The notes: generated from the letters alone by a model not told the origin. Shown: positions 24,462-32,700, counted from the first letter of the stretch. The stretch: 33,303 bases of DNA from Candidatus Heimdallarchaeota archaeon (GCA_023705985.1 BPTO01000015.1:1-33303), one strand, 5' to 3'. Program-made: numbers and translations.

Positions 24462-25471
24462 TCTTTCACCTTCTTGTTTATTATAGCAGTAGGTAAGCCA
24501 TATTTGTAAAAAGTACCAACTGGATCAACCACTTGTTCAATCAGCTTTTCTACTTCTTCATCACTCATGTTTTCTTCATCTTCTAGACCTAGAATTGAAG
24601 CAATAGCTGATATCATACTTGCACCTTGGTCAAGTGAATTGGGCGCGGGACCACCACAACCAGTACAAGGCATATTAGCATCTAAACACTGAGCTTTACA
24701 CCCTCCTCGTGTCGCAGGACCTAAACATATAACTCCTTGTTCAAGAAGACACTTTTCCTCAATTGTTTCAAGTTCGTAGATTCGTTTTATCTCTTTTATT
24801 GTCTTTTCAGATTTTTCAAACCTACATTCATCACAAACAGATTTTAGTGGTCCAATAATAGACCCTTTTGGGGGTAATTTATTCTCAGCAATAGCTCCTA
24901 TAGCTGTCATAATCAAATCAGGATGGGGAGGGCAACCAGGTAGAAAATAATCTACCTCAACAACTTGATCAAGACTCTTAACAACATCATAGAATTCAGG
25001 TAGAGTTAAAATCCCTTCTTCAACTTCTGTAGATGTTTTTGGTAAAATTTTTTGAGGATTTGATGTGGAAGGATTTTCAAGATAAGAAACACGAAAAACT
25101 TCATCTTTACTCGCTAAATTAGCTAATCCTGGGATTCCTCCATTAACTGCACATGCTCCAAAGGCGATTAGAGTTTTGGATTTCTTTCTGAGAAGATTTG
25201 CTAGATGTTCATGTTCAGATGTTCTTATCGATCCATTGAAAAAACAGACATCAATATGATTATCTTCCATTTCTTCAACATCTTTGTATTTAAAATCAAG
25301 AGCTACTGGCCAAAAAAGAATGTCTGCAATAGCAATAACATCTAATATTTTCTCATCTATGTCTAAAACAGCAATTTCGCAACCACCACAGCTGGCTGCC
25401 CAATAAAAAGCTAATTTTAACTTACTAACGGTATTAGTAGTAGTTTTTTCATCACTTTCTTCTATATTCAT
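24458..25471 (-). CDS. mvhG: [NiFe] hydrogenase small subunit, Mvh-type
   Basis: The 337-residue protein carries Fe-S ligands of a group 3 small subunit: CGGCE (Cys28, Cys31), FGACAVNGG, FLPGCPPHPD, CDECRFEK and the C-terminal run CLGPATRGGCKAQCLDANMPCTGCGGP, split here for clarity as CLGPATRGGCKAQC and CTGCGGP. There is no twin-arginine signal, so the enzyme is cytosolic. It transfers electrons from the NiFe site to MvhD. It is the first gene of the eleven-gene operon. AAAAGGTGAA upstream of ATG serves as ribosome-binding site; the promoter probably lies at TTTAATTAA (25525-25533) or the TATA-like element at 25583-25592, both read on the minus strand. The acidic, low-complexity N-terminal ~15 residues are not part of the conserved fold. 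Confidence 0.93.
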   Translation of the reverse strand: MNIEESDEKTTTNTVSKLKLAFYWAASCGGCEIAVLDIDEKILDVIAIADILFWPVALDFKYKDVEEMEDNHIDVCFFNGSIRTSEHEHLANLLRKKSKTLIAFGACAVNGGIPGLANLASKDEVFRVSYLENPSTSNPQKILPKTSTEVEEGILTLPEFYDVVKSLDQVVEVDYFLPGCPPHPDLIMTAIGAIAENKLPPKGSIIGPLKSVCDECRFEKSEKTIKEIKRIYELETIEEKCLLEQGVICLGPATRGGCKAQCLDANMPCTGCGGPAPNSLDQGASMISAIASILGLEDEENMSDEEVEKLIEQVVDPVGTFYKYGLPTAIINKKVKE

Positions 25472-25709
25472 ATATTCACCTTTTGAAGGTAATAGATGTT
25501 GTAGAGCTTAATGAAGTATCTTAGTTTAATTAAGTATTGGGCTATAATGGGTTTTTTTGATGCAGCTTTAAGCATCTTAACAATTTATATAGATATTTCT
25601 GCAATATGATATATTATAAATCTTTCTTGTGCTAAAACAGTTCAAATATCCAAAAATACTGTTAAATAATTAAAAAAAAATTCATTTGCGTCTAAGTAGA
25701 AGTGAAATA

Positions 25710-25730
25710 ATATGTATCGATAATACATAT
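25710..25730. promoter_or_regulatory. Inverted repeat in the hydrogenase control region
   Basis: ATATGTAT (25710-25717) and ATACATAT (25723-25730) are perfect inverted copies with the spacer CGATA. The site sits near the middle of the divergent region and has the size of a dimeric regulator's operator. Chance occurrence in AT-rich DNA is possible. Confidence 0.4.
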
Positions 25731-25894
25731 ATTAAATTGCAAATTTGTGCATTTTGGGAATCCACAGACTTTATAGATTCATTAAAACTATTCTTATTTA
25801 TTAGTATACTAGGATTACTCGTGAAAGTGAGATCGCTTATGTTTGAATGAAGTTCTAGATATAGTGATATAATATAAGATGACGTTTTAGAATA

Positions 25895-25905
25895 CCTTAT
25901 AAATA
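25895..25905 (+). promoter_or_regulatory. TATA box of the group 3b hydrogenase operon
   Basis: CCTTATAAATA is centred at about 25900, 28 bases before the hydB ATG at 25928, the geometry of a leaderless archaeal transcript. No Shine-Dalgarno sequence precedes hydB, in contrast to the internal genes of the operon, which have them. Confidence 0.55.
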
Positions 25906-25927
25906 CGATGGAAAATCCTACTGCAGA

Positions 25928-26968
25928 ATGAAAACATATAAGATGTCTAAAGAAAAGTTTCCAGAATTCGTAGAACTCATAAAGACCAAAGGGAAACTTT
26001 ATGGACCAGTTAAACAAAAGGAGAAATATTCTTTTGAGGAAATTAATGATCATTCAGATTTAGATTTCGACTATCAAAGAACAGTTATTAGTCCAAAGAA
26101 GTTTCTCACTCCACCTCGTTACAATACTTTACGTTTTGTAAAATTTGGACAAACAGATGTTTTTCCTGATGATGAGCTACAAATAGTTCTGGGAGTACAT
26201 CCGTGTGATATTCATGCTATTAAGATCTTAGATAGATTATTTCTAGGTAACATCAAAGATCCATACTACGCAAAAAGAAGAGAAAATCTAATAATAATCG
26301 GTCACTCTTGCCTTCCTGATGAGAATTGTGTATGTCAATCAACAGGAACTGATATGGTTGAAGATGGATTTGACATGTTTTTCACAGAATTAAAAGATTA
26401 TTTCTTAGTTTGGGTGGGTTCAGATAAAGGACTTAGTATTGCTATAGATGCAGGAGACCTATTGAATGAAACTATTTCGGAAGAAGAAATTCAAGAGTAT
26501 GTCAGATGGCAACAAGATAGATCAACAATGTTTAAGAAAGAAATCCCTTCTTTCAAATACTTAGCCGATATTATTCACTTGAACTATGATAGTAATGTGT
26601 GGGAGCAGTTTGGAGAAAAATGTCTTTCTTGTGGAACATGCAGCTTAGTCTGCCCAACTTGTAATTGTTTTAATGTTAATGACAAAATTAGTATGAATGC
26701 AGAAGAAGGTTTCAGAGAAAGAATGTTAGATAGCTGTACTCTTCCACACTTCTCCATGGTTGCAGGAGGGCATGATTTTAGACCAGATAGAACATCAAGA
26801 TTGAAATTATATTTTACTCACAAATTAAAAGAATATATCGGGAAATATGGACAACCCAGCTGTGTAGGATGTGGACGTTGTATAGCATACTGTCCAGTTG
26901 ATATAAATGTAATCTCTGTTTCTGAAGCGCTTCTTGAAGAAGTATGCAAAAAAGTGGAGGAGTGTTAA
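25928..26968 (+). CDS. hydB: Sulfhydrogenase beta subunit (two-[4Fe-4S] protein)
   Basis: The 346-residue protein is the HydB/AsrA-type electron carrier of group 3b hydrogenases. The N-terminal domain contains VLGVHPCDIHAIKILDRLF and GHSCLPDENCVCQ. The cluster motifs are CLSCGTCSLVCPTCNCFN (~231-248) and CVGCGRCIAYCPVDINV near the end. It carries electrons between the hydrogenase dimer and the flavoprotein HydG. It opens the operon in the order beta, gamma, delta, alpha, the same as hydBGDA in Pyrococcus. It is paralogous to the FlxB-like protein at 20544-21569. The start is leaderless with a well-placed TATA box. Confidence 0.93.
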   Translation: MKTYKMSKEKFPEFVELIKTKGKLYGPVKQKEKYSFEEINDHSDLDFDYQRTVISPKKFLTPPRYNTLRFVKFGQTDVFPDDELQIVLGVHPCDIHAIKILDRLFLGNIKDPYYAKRRENLIIIGHSCLPDENCVCQSTGTDMVEDGFDMFFTELKDYFLVWVGSDKGLSIAIDAGDLLNETISEEEIQEYVRWQQDRSTMFKKEIPSFKYLADIIHLNYDSNVWEQFGEKCLSCGTCSLVCPTCNCFNVNDKISMNAEEGFRERMLDSCTLPHFSMVAGGHDFRPDRTSRLKLYFTHKLKEYIGKYGQPSCVGCGRCIAYCPVDINVISVSEALLEEVCKKVEEC

Positions 26969-26970
26969 AT

Positions 26971-27831
26971 ATGACATTAGCTAGTAATGGTAAAAAAATA
27001 GAAACTTACAAAACTAATCCAGTAGAAATATTGACTCTTAAGGATCTGACCAAAGATACTCGATATTTTAAAGTAAGATTCAAAGAGGAGAAGTTGAATG
27101 AGAATTTCAAGTATAGACCCGGTCAATTTGTTATCTTTTCTATTCCTGGTGTTGGAGAAGCTACTTTTTCATTATCATCCCCTCCAACGAGAAGAGGTTT
27201 CATAGAATTTGGTATCAGAAAAGTAGGTACTTTTACTGATGCACTTTTCAAGCTTAAAAAAGGTGACACTTTTCATTTAAGAGGTCCTTATGGAGATGGT
27301 TTTGAACTTGAAAGTCTAAAAGGAAGAGATCTAATAATAGTTACGGGTGGATTGGGTGCTATTCCTTTACGTTCAGTACTGCTTTACGTTGAAGATAGGA
27401 GAGAAGAATATAACCAAGTTTTCTTCTTGAATGGAGCAAGAAATCCTGGAGAAATGCTTTACAAAGAAGACTTCACTGCAATGGCTCATAGAGAGATAAT
27501 TGAAACACATCTCTCCGTTGATAACGATGACACTGGAGAATGGCCTTACAATATTGGTGTGGTTACAACACTTTTTCCAAAAATATCTGATAGAGTGGTT
27601 AGCGAGAACACTACAGCGATAATCTGTGGTCCGCCAATCATGTACAAATACGTAATTCAAGAGCTTTTGAAATTGAATGTACCAAAAGATCAGATACTAA
27701 TGACACTTGAAAGAAGAATGAAATGTGGTCAAGGACATTGTGGACACTGTGCAATCGAAGGGAGATATACTTGTCTAGAAGGACCTGTTTTCACGTATTA
27801 TGATGTTCAACATATTAAGGAGCTGATTTAA
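26971..27831 (+). CDS. hydG: Sulfhydrogenase gamma subunit (FAD/NAD(P)-binding)
   Basis: The protein binds FAD and NAD(P)H and carries one [2Fe-2S] cluster: YRPGQFVIFSIPG, FSLSSPPTRRGF and RGPYGDGF for FAD; VTGGLGAIPLRSVLLY and CGPPIMYKYV for the nucleotide; MKCGQGHCGHCAIEG plus a later Cys for the cluster. It exchanges electrons with NAD(P)H in the cytosol. A longer frame begins at ATG 26944 inside hydB, but I chose ATG 26971: it follows the hydB stop by two bases and has a clear GGAGG ten bases ahead (26956-26960). That gives 286 residues. It is paralogous to the FlxA-like protein at 19708-20547. Confidence 0.94.
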   Translation: MTLASNGKKIETYKTNPVEILTLKDLTKDTRYFKVRFKEEKLNENFKYRPGQFVIFSIPGVGEATFSLSSPPTRRGFIEFGIRKVGTFTDALFKLKKGDTFHLRGPYGDGFELESLKGRDLIIVTGGLGAIPLRSVLLYVEDRREEYNQVFFLNGARNPGEMLYKEDFTAMAHREIIETHLSVDNDDTGEWPYNIGVVTTLFPKISDRVVSENTTAIICGPPIMYKYVIQELLKLNVPKDQILMTLERRMKCGQGHCGHCAIEGRYTCLEGPVFTYYDVQHIKELI

Positions 27832-27832
27832 A

Positions 27833-28627
27833 ATGTGGATAAGAGAAAAGAAACCAGTTGTTGGTGTTTTCGGTTTTTCAGGATGCGCTGGAGATCAACT
27901 TGCGATTTTACATATGGAAGATGATTTAGTAGATTTCTTTACTAGTGCTGATATCAAATTCTTCCACATGGCTCAATCACATCAAGAAGTACCTGAAGTT
28001 GATATAGCTTTAGTTGAAGGAAGTATTAATACTTCGAAACAAGAGAATGAATTAAAGGAAATAAGGGAAAAGGCTAAAATTGTTGTTTCCTTAGGAACAT
28101 GCGCTTGTTACGGTGGTATCCAGTACTTAGGTGAAAATGAAACTGAATTCAAAGAAAGAATGGAATATGTTTATGGAAAAGATGGTAAAAATCCCGAATT
28201 TCTAGATTTAGTTGGACAACCTCAAGCAGCTGAACCTATAAGTAAATACATAAAAGTCGATATAATGATTCCAGGCTGTCCTATAGCCCCAGAAAACTTC
28301 GTACCTATTTATACAAAATTAATATCTGGACTATTTCCACAGAAATATCCTTACCCTGTTTGTGTAGAGTGTAAATACAAAGATAATGACTGTTTCCTAT
28401 TGAAAGGTAAATATTGTCTTGGTCCAGTAACAGCTGCTGGTTGTGATGCTATCTGTCCTTCTCTAGAAGTTTCTTGCGTAGGTTGTTTTGGTCCATACGA
28501 AGGTTCAAACTATCCTTCCATGATTGAAAAACTGAAGGAAATAGGCTTAACTGAAGAAGAAATTAAACGAAAACTTAGAATGTTCGGGGGCGATGTCCTC
28601 GAAAAGAATTTAGATGGTGATAACTAA
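27833..28627 (+). CDS. hydD: Sulfhydrogenase delta subunit ([NiFe] hydrogenase small subunit)
   Basis: This 264-residue small subunit has the Fe-S ligand pattern of group 3b: FGFSGCAGDQ at the N-terminus, GTCACYGGIQ, MIPGCPIAPENF, then CVECKYKDNDCFLLKGKYC and CLGPVTAAGCDAIC, ending with SCVGCFGPYEG. It has no signal peptide and no membrane anchor. It takes electrons from the alpha subunit to HydB. AAGGAG (27817-27822) precedes the ATG and the gene starts one base after hydG ends; its stop overlaps the next start (TAATG). Confidence 0.94.
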   Translation: MWIREKKPVVGVFGFSGCAGDQLAILHMEDDLVDFFTSADIKFFHMAQSHQEVPEVDIALVEGSINTSKQENELKEIREKAKIVVSLGTCACYGGIQYLGENETEFKERMEYVYGKDGKNPEFLDLVGQPQAAEPISKYIKVDIMIPGCPIAPENFVPIYTKLISGLFPQKYPYPVCVECKYKDNDCFLLKGKYCLGPVTAAGCDAICPSLEVSCVGCFGPYEGSNYPSMIEKLKEIGLTEEEIKRKLRMFGGDVLEKNLDGDN

Positions 28628-29916
28628 TGACAGAAAAGACAATAAGAGTTGATGTGTTATCTAGAGTTGAAGGTGACGGTGGGATTCAAGTTCATGTTAA
28701 AGATGGTAAAGTTGAAGGTGTTATAGTAGATATCTTCGAAGGCCCAAGAATGATTGAGGCTTTAGTAAGAGGTAAAACAATTCATGAAAGCATCTCACTT
28801 GTATCTAGAATTTGTGCTATATGCACAGTTTCTCATAGGTATGTTTCGATTAAAGCAATTGAGAACGCTCTAAAGTTTGAAGTTCCTGAAAAAATTAAAC
28901 TTTTAAGATATTTGATGCATTTAGCAGAATTTATTGAATCACATGTTTTACACGTTTATTTCCTAGCTTTACCAGATTTCTTTAGGAAACCTTCAGCTAT
29001 AGCTCTACTTCCAACACATGGAGAGACAGTTGTAGAAGCAATCACACTTAAGAAATACGGAACAGAGTTGATGAAACTTACCATGGGAAGAAAAATTCAC
29101 GGAGAAAACCCTCAAATCGGTGGTTTCGGAAGAATACCTACTAACAAGGAACTAGATGATTTTGCAGAAAAAGCTAAAGAATATGCACCAATGATAGCAT
29201 CAACAATAGATGTTCTTGCATCTCTTGAAATTCCAGATTACTGCGAAAGAGAAACAGTTTTCATGTGTTGCAATCCAGCTGATGGAAAATTTGGCTTTGA
29301 AGGTGATTCAATCTTGATTTCTACTGGAGAAGAATATCCAGTAGATGAATACAAAAAACTAACAAATGAAAGAGTTGTCCCACATAGTTACGCAAAGCGC
29401 TCTCGATATAACAACAAACCTTTCACCGTTGGTGCTCTTGCTAGATTATTACTAATAGGTGATAGATTAACAGGCATAGCTAAAGAAAAGTTCGAGAAAT
29501 ACAAGACAGATAGATGGAAAGTAAATCCTCTCTATAACAATATTTCTCAAGCTATTGAAGCCTTATGGGCATTTGAACAAATACCTGATTTAATAGAGAA
29601 AATAAAAGCTCTCCCTGATACAGAAATTATCGTACCAGAAGTCAAAGATGGAATAGGAACAGCTGCAGTAGAAGCTCCAAGAGGGGTACTATACCATTCT
29701 TATGAGATTAAAGATCATAAGATTGTAAATGCAGATATTATTACTCCAACAGCACAATTTCTGGATGATGTAGAAGAATTCATTAGAACAGCTGCAGAAA
29801 AACTTGTAGAAGAAGATAATGAAGAAACAGAATTACATCTAGAAATGATTGCTAGAGCTTATGATCCATGTATTAGTTGTTCTTGTCATATGGTTAAACT
29901 AGTAAAACACGATTAA
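28627..29916 (+). CDS. hydA: Sulfhydrogenase alpha subunit ([NiFe] hydrogenase large subunit, group 3b)
   Basis: The 429-residue catalytic subunit has L1 as RICAICTVSH (Cys63, Cys66) and L2 as DPCISCSCH (Cys415, Cys418), the extra cysteine and the short tail being typical of group 3b. After His421 only eight residues (MVKLVKHD) remain, the peptide expected to be removed at maturation. The enzyme couples H2 production or uptake to NADP(H); some members also reduce sulfur. Together with HydB, HydG and HydD it forms a soluble heterotetramer. All nickel ligands are cysteine. The maturation protease gene follows after 14 bases. Confidence 0.95.
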   Translation: MTEKTIRVDVLSRVEGDGGIQVHVKDGKVEGVIVDIFEGPRMIEALVRGKTIHESISLVSRICAICTVSHRYVSIKAIENALKFEVPEKIKLLRYLMHLAEFIESHVLHVYFLALPDFFRKPSAIALLPTHGETVVEAITLKKYGTELMKLTMGRKIHGENPQIGGFGRIPTNKELDDFAEKAKEYAPMIASTIDVLASLEIPDYCERETVFMCCNPADGKFGFEGDSILISTGEEYPVDEYKKLTNERVVPHSYAKRSRYNNKPFTVGALARLLLIGDRLTGIAKEKFEKYKTDRWKVNPLYNNISQAIEALWAFEQIPDLIEKIKALPDTEIIVPEVKDGIGTAAVEAPRGVLYHSYEIKDHKIVNADIITPTAQFLDDVEEFIRTAAEKLVEEDNEETELHLEMIARAYDPCISCSCHMVKLVKHD

Positions 29917-29930
29917 TGGAGATCTATTAA

Positions 29931-30386
29931 TTGTCTTTTTTCTCTTTTTTTCATAAAGAACAAGAGAATTTCATTTTTCTTTGCTTTGGGAATGTTGACA
30001 GATCCGATGATGGTCTTGGATTATTGATAGCAAAGAGTCTTAAAGAGAAATTTCCTGACAAAGTAATTTCAGAGGATGAAATAGATATAACATCCTATCT
30101 TCTAGAAATAATTGATAATACAGCGATCGAAGTTGTAATAATTATAGATGCTATAGATTTTGGAGCACAACCTGGAACTTTGTTAATTACCTCTAGAATA
30201 GATAAAGCTGTTAGACAAATATCCTCTCATCAGCTACCATTCCAACAAATAGTAAAAATCCTAACAGATAATAATAAAGAAGTGGTTCTATGCGGAATTC
30301 AAATCAAAACAACAGAATTTATGGGTAAAATGTCAGATGAAGTACTCGAAGGAATCAGAAATTTATTATCTTATTTTGTTGATTAA
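29931..30386 (+). CDS. Hydrogenase maturation protease (HycI/HyaD family)
   Basis: The 151-residue protein has the family's nickel-sensing motifs: FGNVDRSDDGLG (residues ~19-30), IIIDAIDFGAQPGT (~70-83) and SSHQLPFQ (~97-104), giving the usual acidic, acidic and His ligands. It clips the C-terminal peptide from the large subunit once nickel is in place. The start is TTG (29931), supported by GGAGAT at 29918-29923; no suitable ATG exists. Because it ends the group 3b operon, HydA is its likely substrate. Whether it also processes the longer tail of the Mvh-type subunit is open, as no second protease is in the window. It converges with the nitroreductase gene. Confidence 0.92.
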   Translation: MSFFSFFHKEQENFIFLCFGNVDRSDDGLGLLIAKSLKEKFPDKVISEDEIDITSYLLEIIDNTAIEVVIIIDAIDFGAQPGTLLITSRIDKAVRQISSHQLPFQQIVKILTDNNKEVVLCGIQIKTTEFMGKMSDEVLEGIRNLLSYFVD

Positions 30387-30396
30387 GCGTTTCTGG

Positions 30397-31290
30397 CTAG
30401 GTTTTTGAATTCCAATAAATCAGTTTAGGCTCTGGTCGTGACACAACTCTTTTGAAATTGTGCTTGAGTTTTCCAACAGCTAAAACTGCATAGAGGCTAT
30501 GGTTTATCGGTAAATTAATCAATTCTCTAACATCTTTGGAGTGTTCCCAAGCTTTTACTAGATAACCAATATAGGTTGCCCCCAGTTCGATACTCTGAGC
30601 CCCTAACATTATATTCTCAGCTGCTATTACGCAATCTTCAAAAGGAGAAGGCATGTTTTCATCTGCGTGTATAAGTATCAGAGAAGAAGCATTGTGGAAC
30701 ACTTTATCTATTTTAGCTTCCCAATAAGTAATGTGACTGTTAAGTCGGTAAAGACTCCTCCTTACTTTTTCTACTTTTTTTCTCTTACCAATAAGCAACG
30801 CAAGAAACCGCAAAATAGGCTTAGTCACCTGCTCTCTGATCTTCTTGAATGCTTCAATTACTTCGGATAATATTGTTACAACTTTTTCTCTACCCATCAC
30901 AATAGTATAATTAACTTTTCGTGCATTATGACCAGTTGGAGCATACCTACCAAATTGAATAAGTCTGAGTATTTGTTCTTTCGATAGTGTTTTATCAGAG
31001 AAATATCTAATAGATCTCCTCTGTCTTATTAGCATTAGTGTTTGATCGTAATTGAAATGTTCATTAGCTAAAGGATATTCCGCTTCAACAGAATCTTTGA
31101 TTAGTCTGTTGTGATAGATTGCGTCAACAGGACAAATTGCTATACAATGACCACAATCATTACATGTTTCTAAGTTTCTAAGTTTTATCTCGTTTTTAGA
31201 AGGAAAGAAAATGTATCTAGGACATATGTCTACACATTTATTACACTTAATACAAGTTTTGTCTATTTTTATTATAGGTAAAGAGCGCAT
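30397..31290 (-). CDS. Ferredoxin-nitroreductase fusion protein
   Basis: The 297-residue protein joins a two-[4Fe-4S] ferredoxin domain (residues ~8-60: CIKCNKCVDICP and CNDCGHCIAICPVDA) to an FMN-binding nitroreductase domain (~75-290: RQRRSIRYFSDKTLS, FGRYAPTGHNARK, and ENIMLGAQSIELGATYIGYL). Such fusions take electrons from reduced ferredoxin or similar donors to a small organic substrate; the natural substrate is not known. A basic insertion with KRKKVEKVRR lies in the middle. The hydrogenase operons nearby could supply reduced ferredoxin, but there is no direct link. It may have its own promoter. Confidence 0.9.
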   Translation of the reverse strand: MRSLPIIKIDKTCIKCNKCVDICPRYIFFPSKNEIKLRNLETCNDCGHCIAICPVDAIYHNRLIKDSVEAEYPLANEHFNYDQTLMLIRQRRSIRYFSDKTLSKEQILRLIQFGRYAPTGHNARKVNYTIVMGREKVVTILSEVIEAFKKIREQVTKPILRFLALLIGKRKKVEKVRRSLYRLNSHITYWEAKIDKVFHNASSLILIHADENMPSPFEDCVIAAENIMLGAQSIELGATYIGYLVKAWEHSKDVRELINLPINHSLYAVLAVGKLKHNFKRVVSRPEPKLIYWNSKT

Positions 31291-31356
31291 TGATTTAGTT
31301 TTCAGAGGTTTTACATAAATATTTAGTAAGAGGTTTCTCTGATATTGTTTGAAGAA

Positions 31357-32700
31357 TTAGACATAATCTATTAGTGCTCTCATTCTTTCTATTGTTTCTA
31401 ATCCTTTTCTTGTTATTTTGTACTTTTTCTGCTTCATTTTTGGTTCTATAACACTTATCAACCCTTTTTTTTCTAATTGGTTTAAGTGTTGATAAATGGA
31501 CTGCTTAGTAGGACTTTTCCCTAGCGAATTCCAAATCGAGATACCATAGTTCGCTTTATTATTCGCAATGAAGTTTAGAATCTCAAACTTAGTTGTTGAA
31601 CTCTGAGAAAGCCCCCAAACAGCTTTCTGATGTCCTCTTAATTGTGAAGCAAAGATATTCAATGCATTTATTCCTGTTCCTGTAAGTATTCCTACTGTTC
31701 GGCTAACATTAATCTGTTCTGTTTCAACTAGTTGATGAGCTGCAGCTATAACTGAAGCTGATGCAGGTTCAATAAATAATCCTTCATTCTTAGCTAGTTT
31801 CATTGCCTTATCTATCATTACACTTGCATCTATCTCAATATCTTTCCCCTTTGTTTGAACTAGAATTTTTTTCACTTCCTCATGTAATTTAGAAGGTTTT
31901 GATTCTAGGGATTCAGCGAAGTGAGAAACATGGGTCTTTTTTAGAGATACTGCATAGATACTTGGAATATCCTCGATCCATCCAGATTTAATTGCATCTT
32001 CATATCCTCTGAAGATAGAAAGAATCAAAGTTCCTGAACCCTTTGGAACTATTATGGAGCTTATTTCTTTCTTTTGGATGACTAACTCTAGCGCTATTGT
32101 TTTCTGTCCCTCTATTGTTAGTATATTACTCTCAGGAGTTGCTAGATAACTGCTTGTAGTTCTTGAATATTCACTAGCAAATTCCACTGCTTCTTCTACT
32201 GTTTCTCCTATCTCTTTAACTTCTCCTCCGTATAATTGTATTTGTTCTTTTTTTGAAAGATCAAGATTAAGAGGTAATATGTTGGTCGATTTAATTCCAG
32301 CTTTTGCGGAATAAGCGGCTAGACTAATATTAAACGATCCTGTACTTGCTCCAACTATTTTCTTTTGTTTCTTATTTAATGCATCAGATACAATTACTGA
32401 AGCTGCTCTATCTCTAAAAGAACCTGTTGGATTACGGAACTCTAGTTTAAGTATCAAATCCTTAATTGGTTTATCTCTAGATATTTTTGTACAAGGAGTG
32501 TTACCTTCAGAAAGAGTCATTATTTTACTGAATTGAGGGAGAAAATCGTTTAATGACCACATTGTTGAAAGTTCATAATTCGAATAAGAACAGGCTTCTA
32601 TAGGCTGTACTTTGTTTAATTCTTTGCATTTTTCACACCAAAGTTGTGTTGTGTTTGCAATCGTCTTGCATTTTTCACAGAATACTTCAATATTAGTCAT
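31357..32700 (-). CDS. Threonine-synthase-like protein without PLP lysine, fused to a winged helix (putative regulator)
   Basis: The 447-residue protein starts with a zinc ribbon (CEKC...CEKC, residues 8-25), then a fold-type II PLP domain like threonine synthase (~45-355), and ends with a winged helix (~368-447: TTKFEILNFIANNKANYG, SIYQHLNQLEKKGLI, YKITRKGLETIERM). In threonine synthases the segment NPTGSFKDR holds the PLP-binding lysine. Here it reads NPTGSFRDR, with Arg96 (AGA, 32413-32415). The PLP O3' loop STGN is STGS followed by F, and the phosphate loop GNGG is GSGT. The cofactor site therefore appears lost or reshaped, and the protein is more likely a ligand-sensing DNA-binding regulator than an enzyme. 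It follows a small gene by 20 bases. Confidence 0.85.
   Translation of the reverse strand: MTNIEVFCEKCKTIANTTQLWCEKCKELNKVQPIEACSYSNYELSTMWSLNDFLPQFSKIMTLSEGNTPCTKISRDKPIKDLILKLEFRNPTGSFRDRAASVIVSDALNKKQKKIVGASTGSFNISLAAYSAKAGIKSTNILPLNLDLSKKEQIQLYGGEVKEIGETVEEAVEFASEYSRTTSSYLATPESNILTIEGQKTIALELVIQKKEISSIIVPKGSGTLILSIFRGYEDAIKSGWIEDIPSIYAVSLKKTHVSHFAESLESKPSKLHEEVKKILVQTKGKDIEIDASVMIDKAMKLAKNEGLFIEPASASVIAAAHQLVETEQINVSRTVGILTGTGINALNIFASQLRGHQKAVWGLSQSSTTKFEILNFIANNKANYGISIWNSLGKSPTKQSIYQHLNQLEKKGLISVIEPKMKQKKYKITRKGLETIERMRALIDYV

Larger units (their letters stand above)
25472..25927. promoter_or_regulatory. Divergent control region between two hydrogenase operons
   Basis: These 456 bases separate the starts of the Mvh-type and group 3b operons and hold no convincing gene. 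They are very AT-rich. Minus-strand TATA candidates are at 25525-25533 and 25583-25592, implying an untranslated leader of ~30 or ~90 bases for mvhG. The plus-strand TATA candidate for hydB is at 25895-25905. A perfect 8-base inverted repeat lies at 25710-25730. At over 400 bases this region is far longer than the other intergenic gaps in the window, which fits complex joint regulation, though a small RNA cannot be excluded. Confidence 0.6.

Noticed and set aside
25682-26053. A 123-codon minus-strand frame in the hydrogenase control region
   Set aside because: It runs antisense into the hydB start, is rich in Phe/Ile/Ser as expected from AT-rich antisense DNA, and has no recognisable domain.
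31357-32700. A functional threonine synthase
   Set aside because: The PLP-binding lysine is Arg and two other cofactor loops are changed, while a DNA-binding domain is attached.
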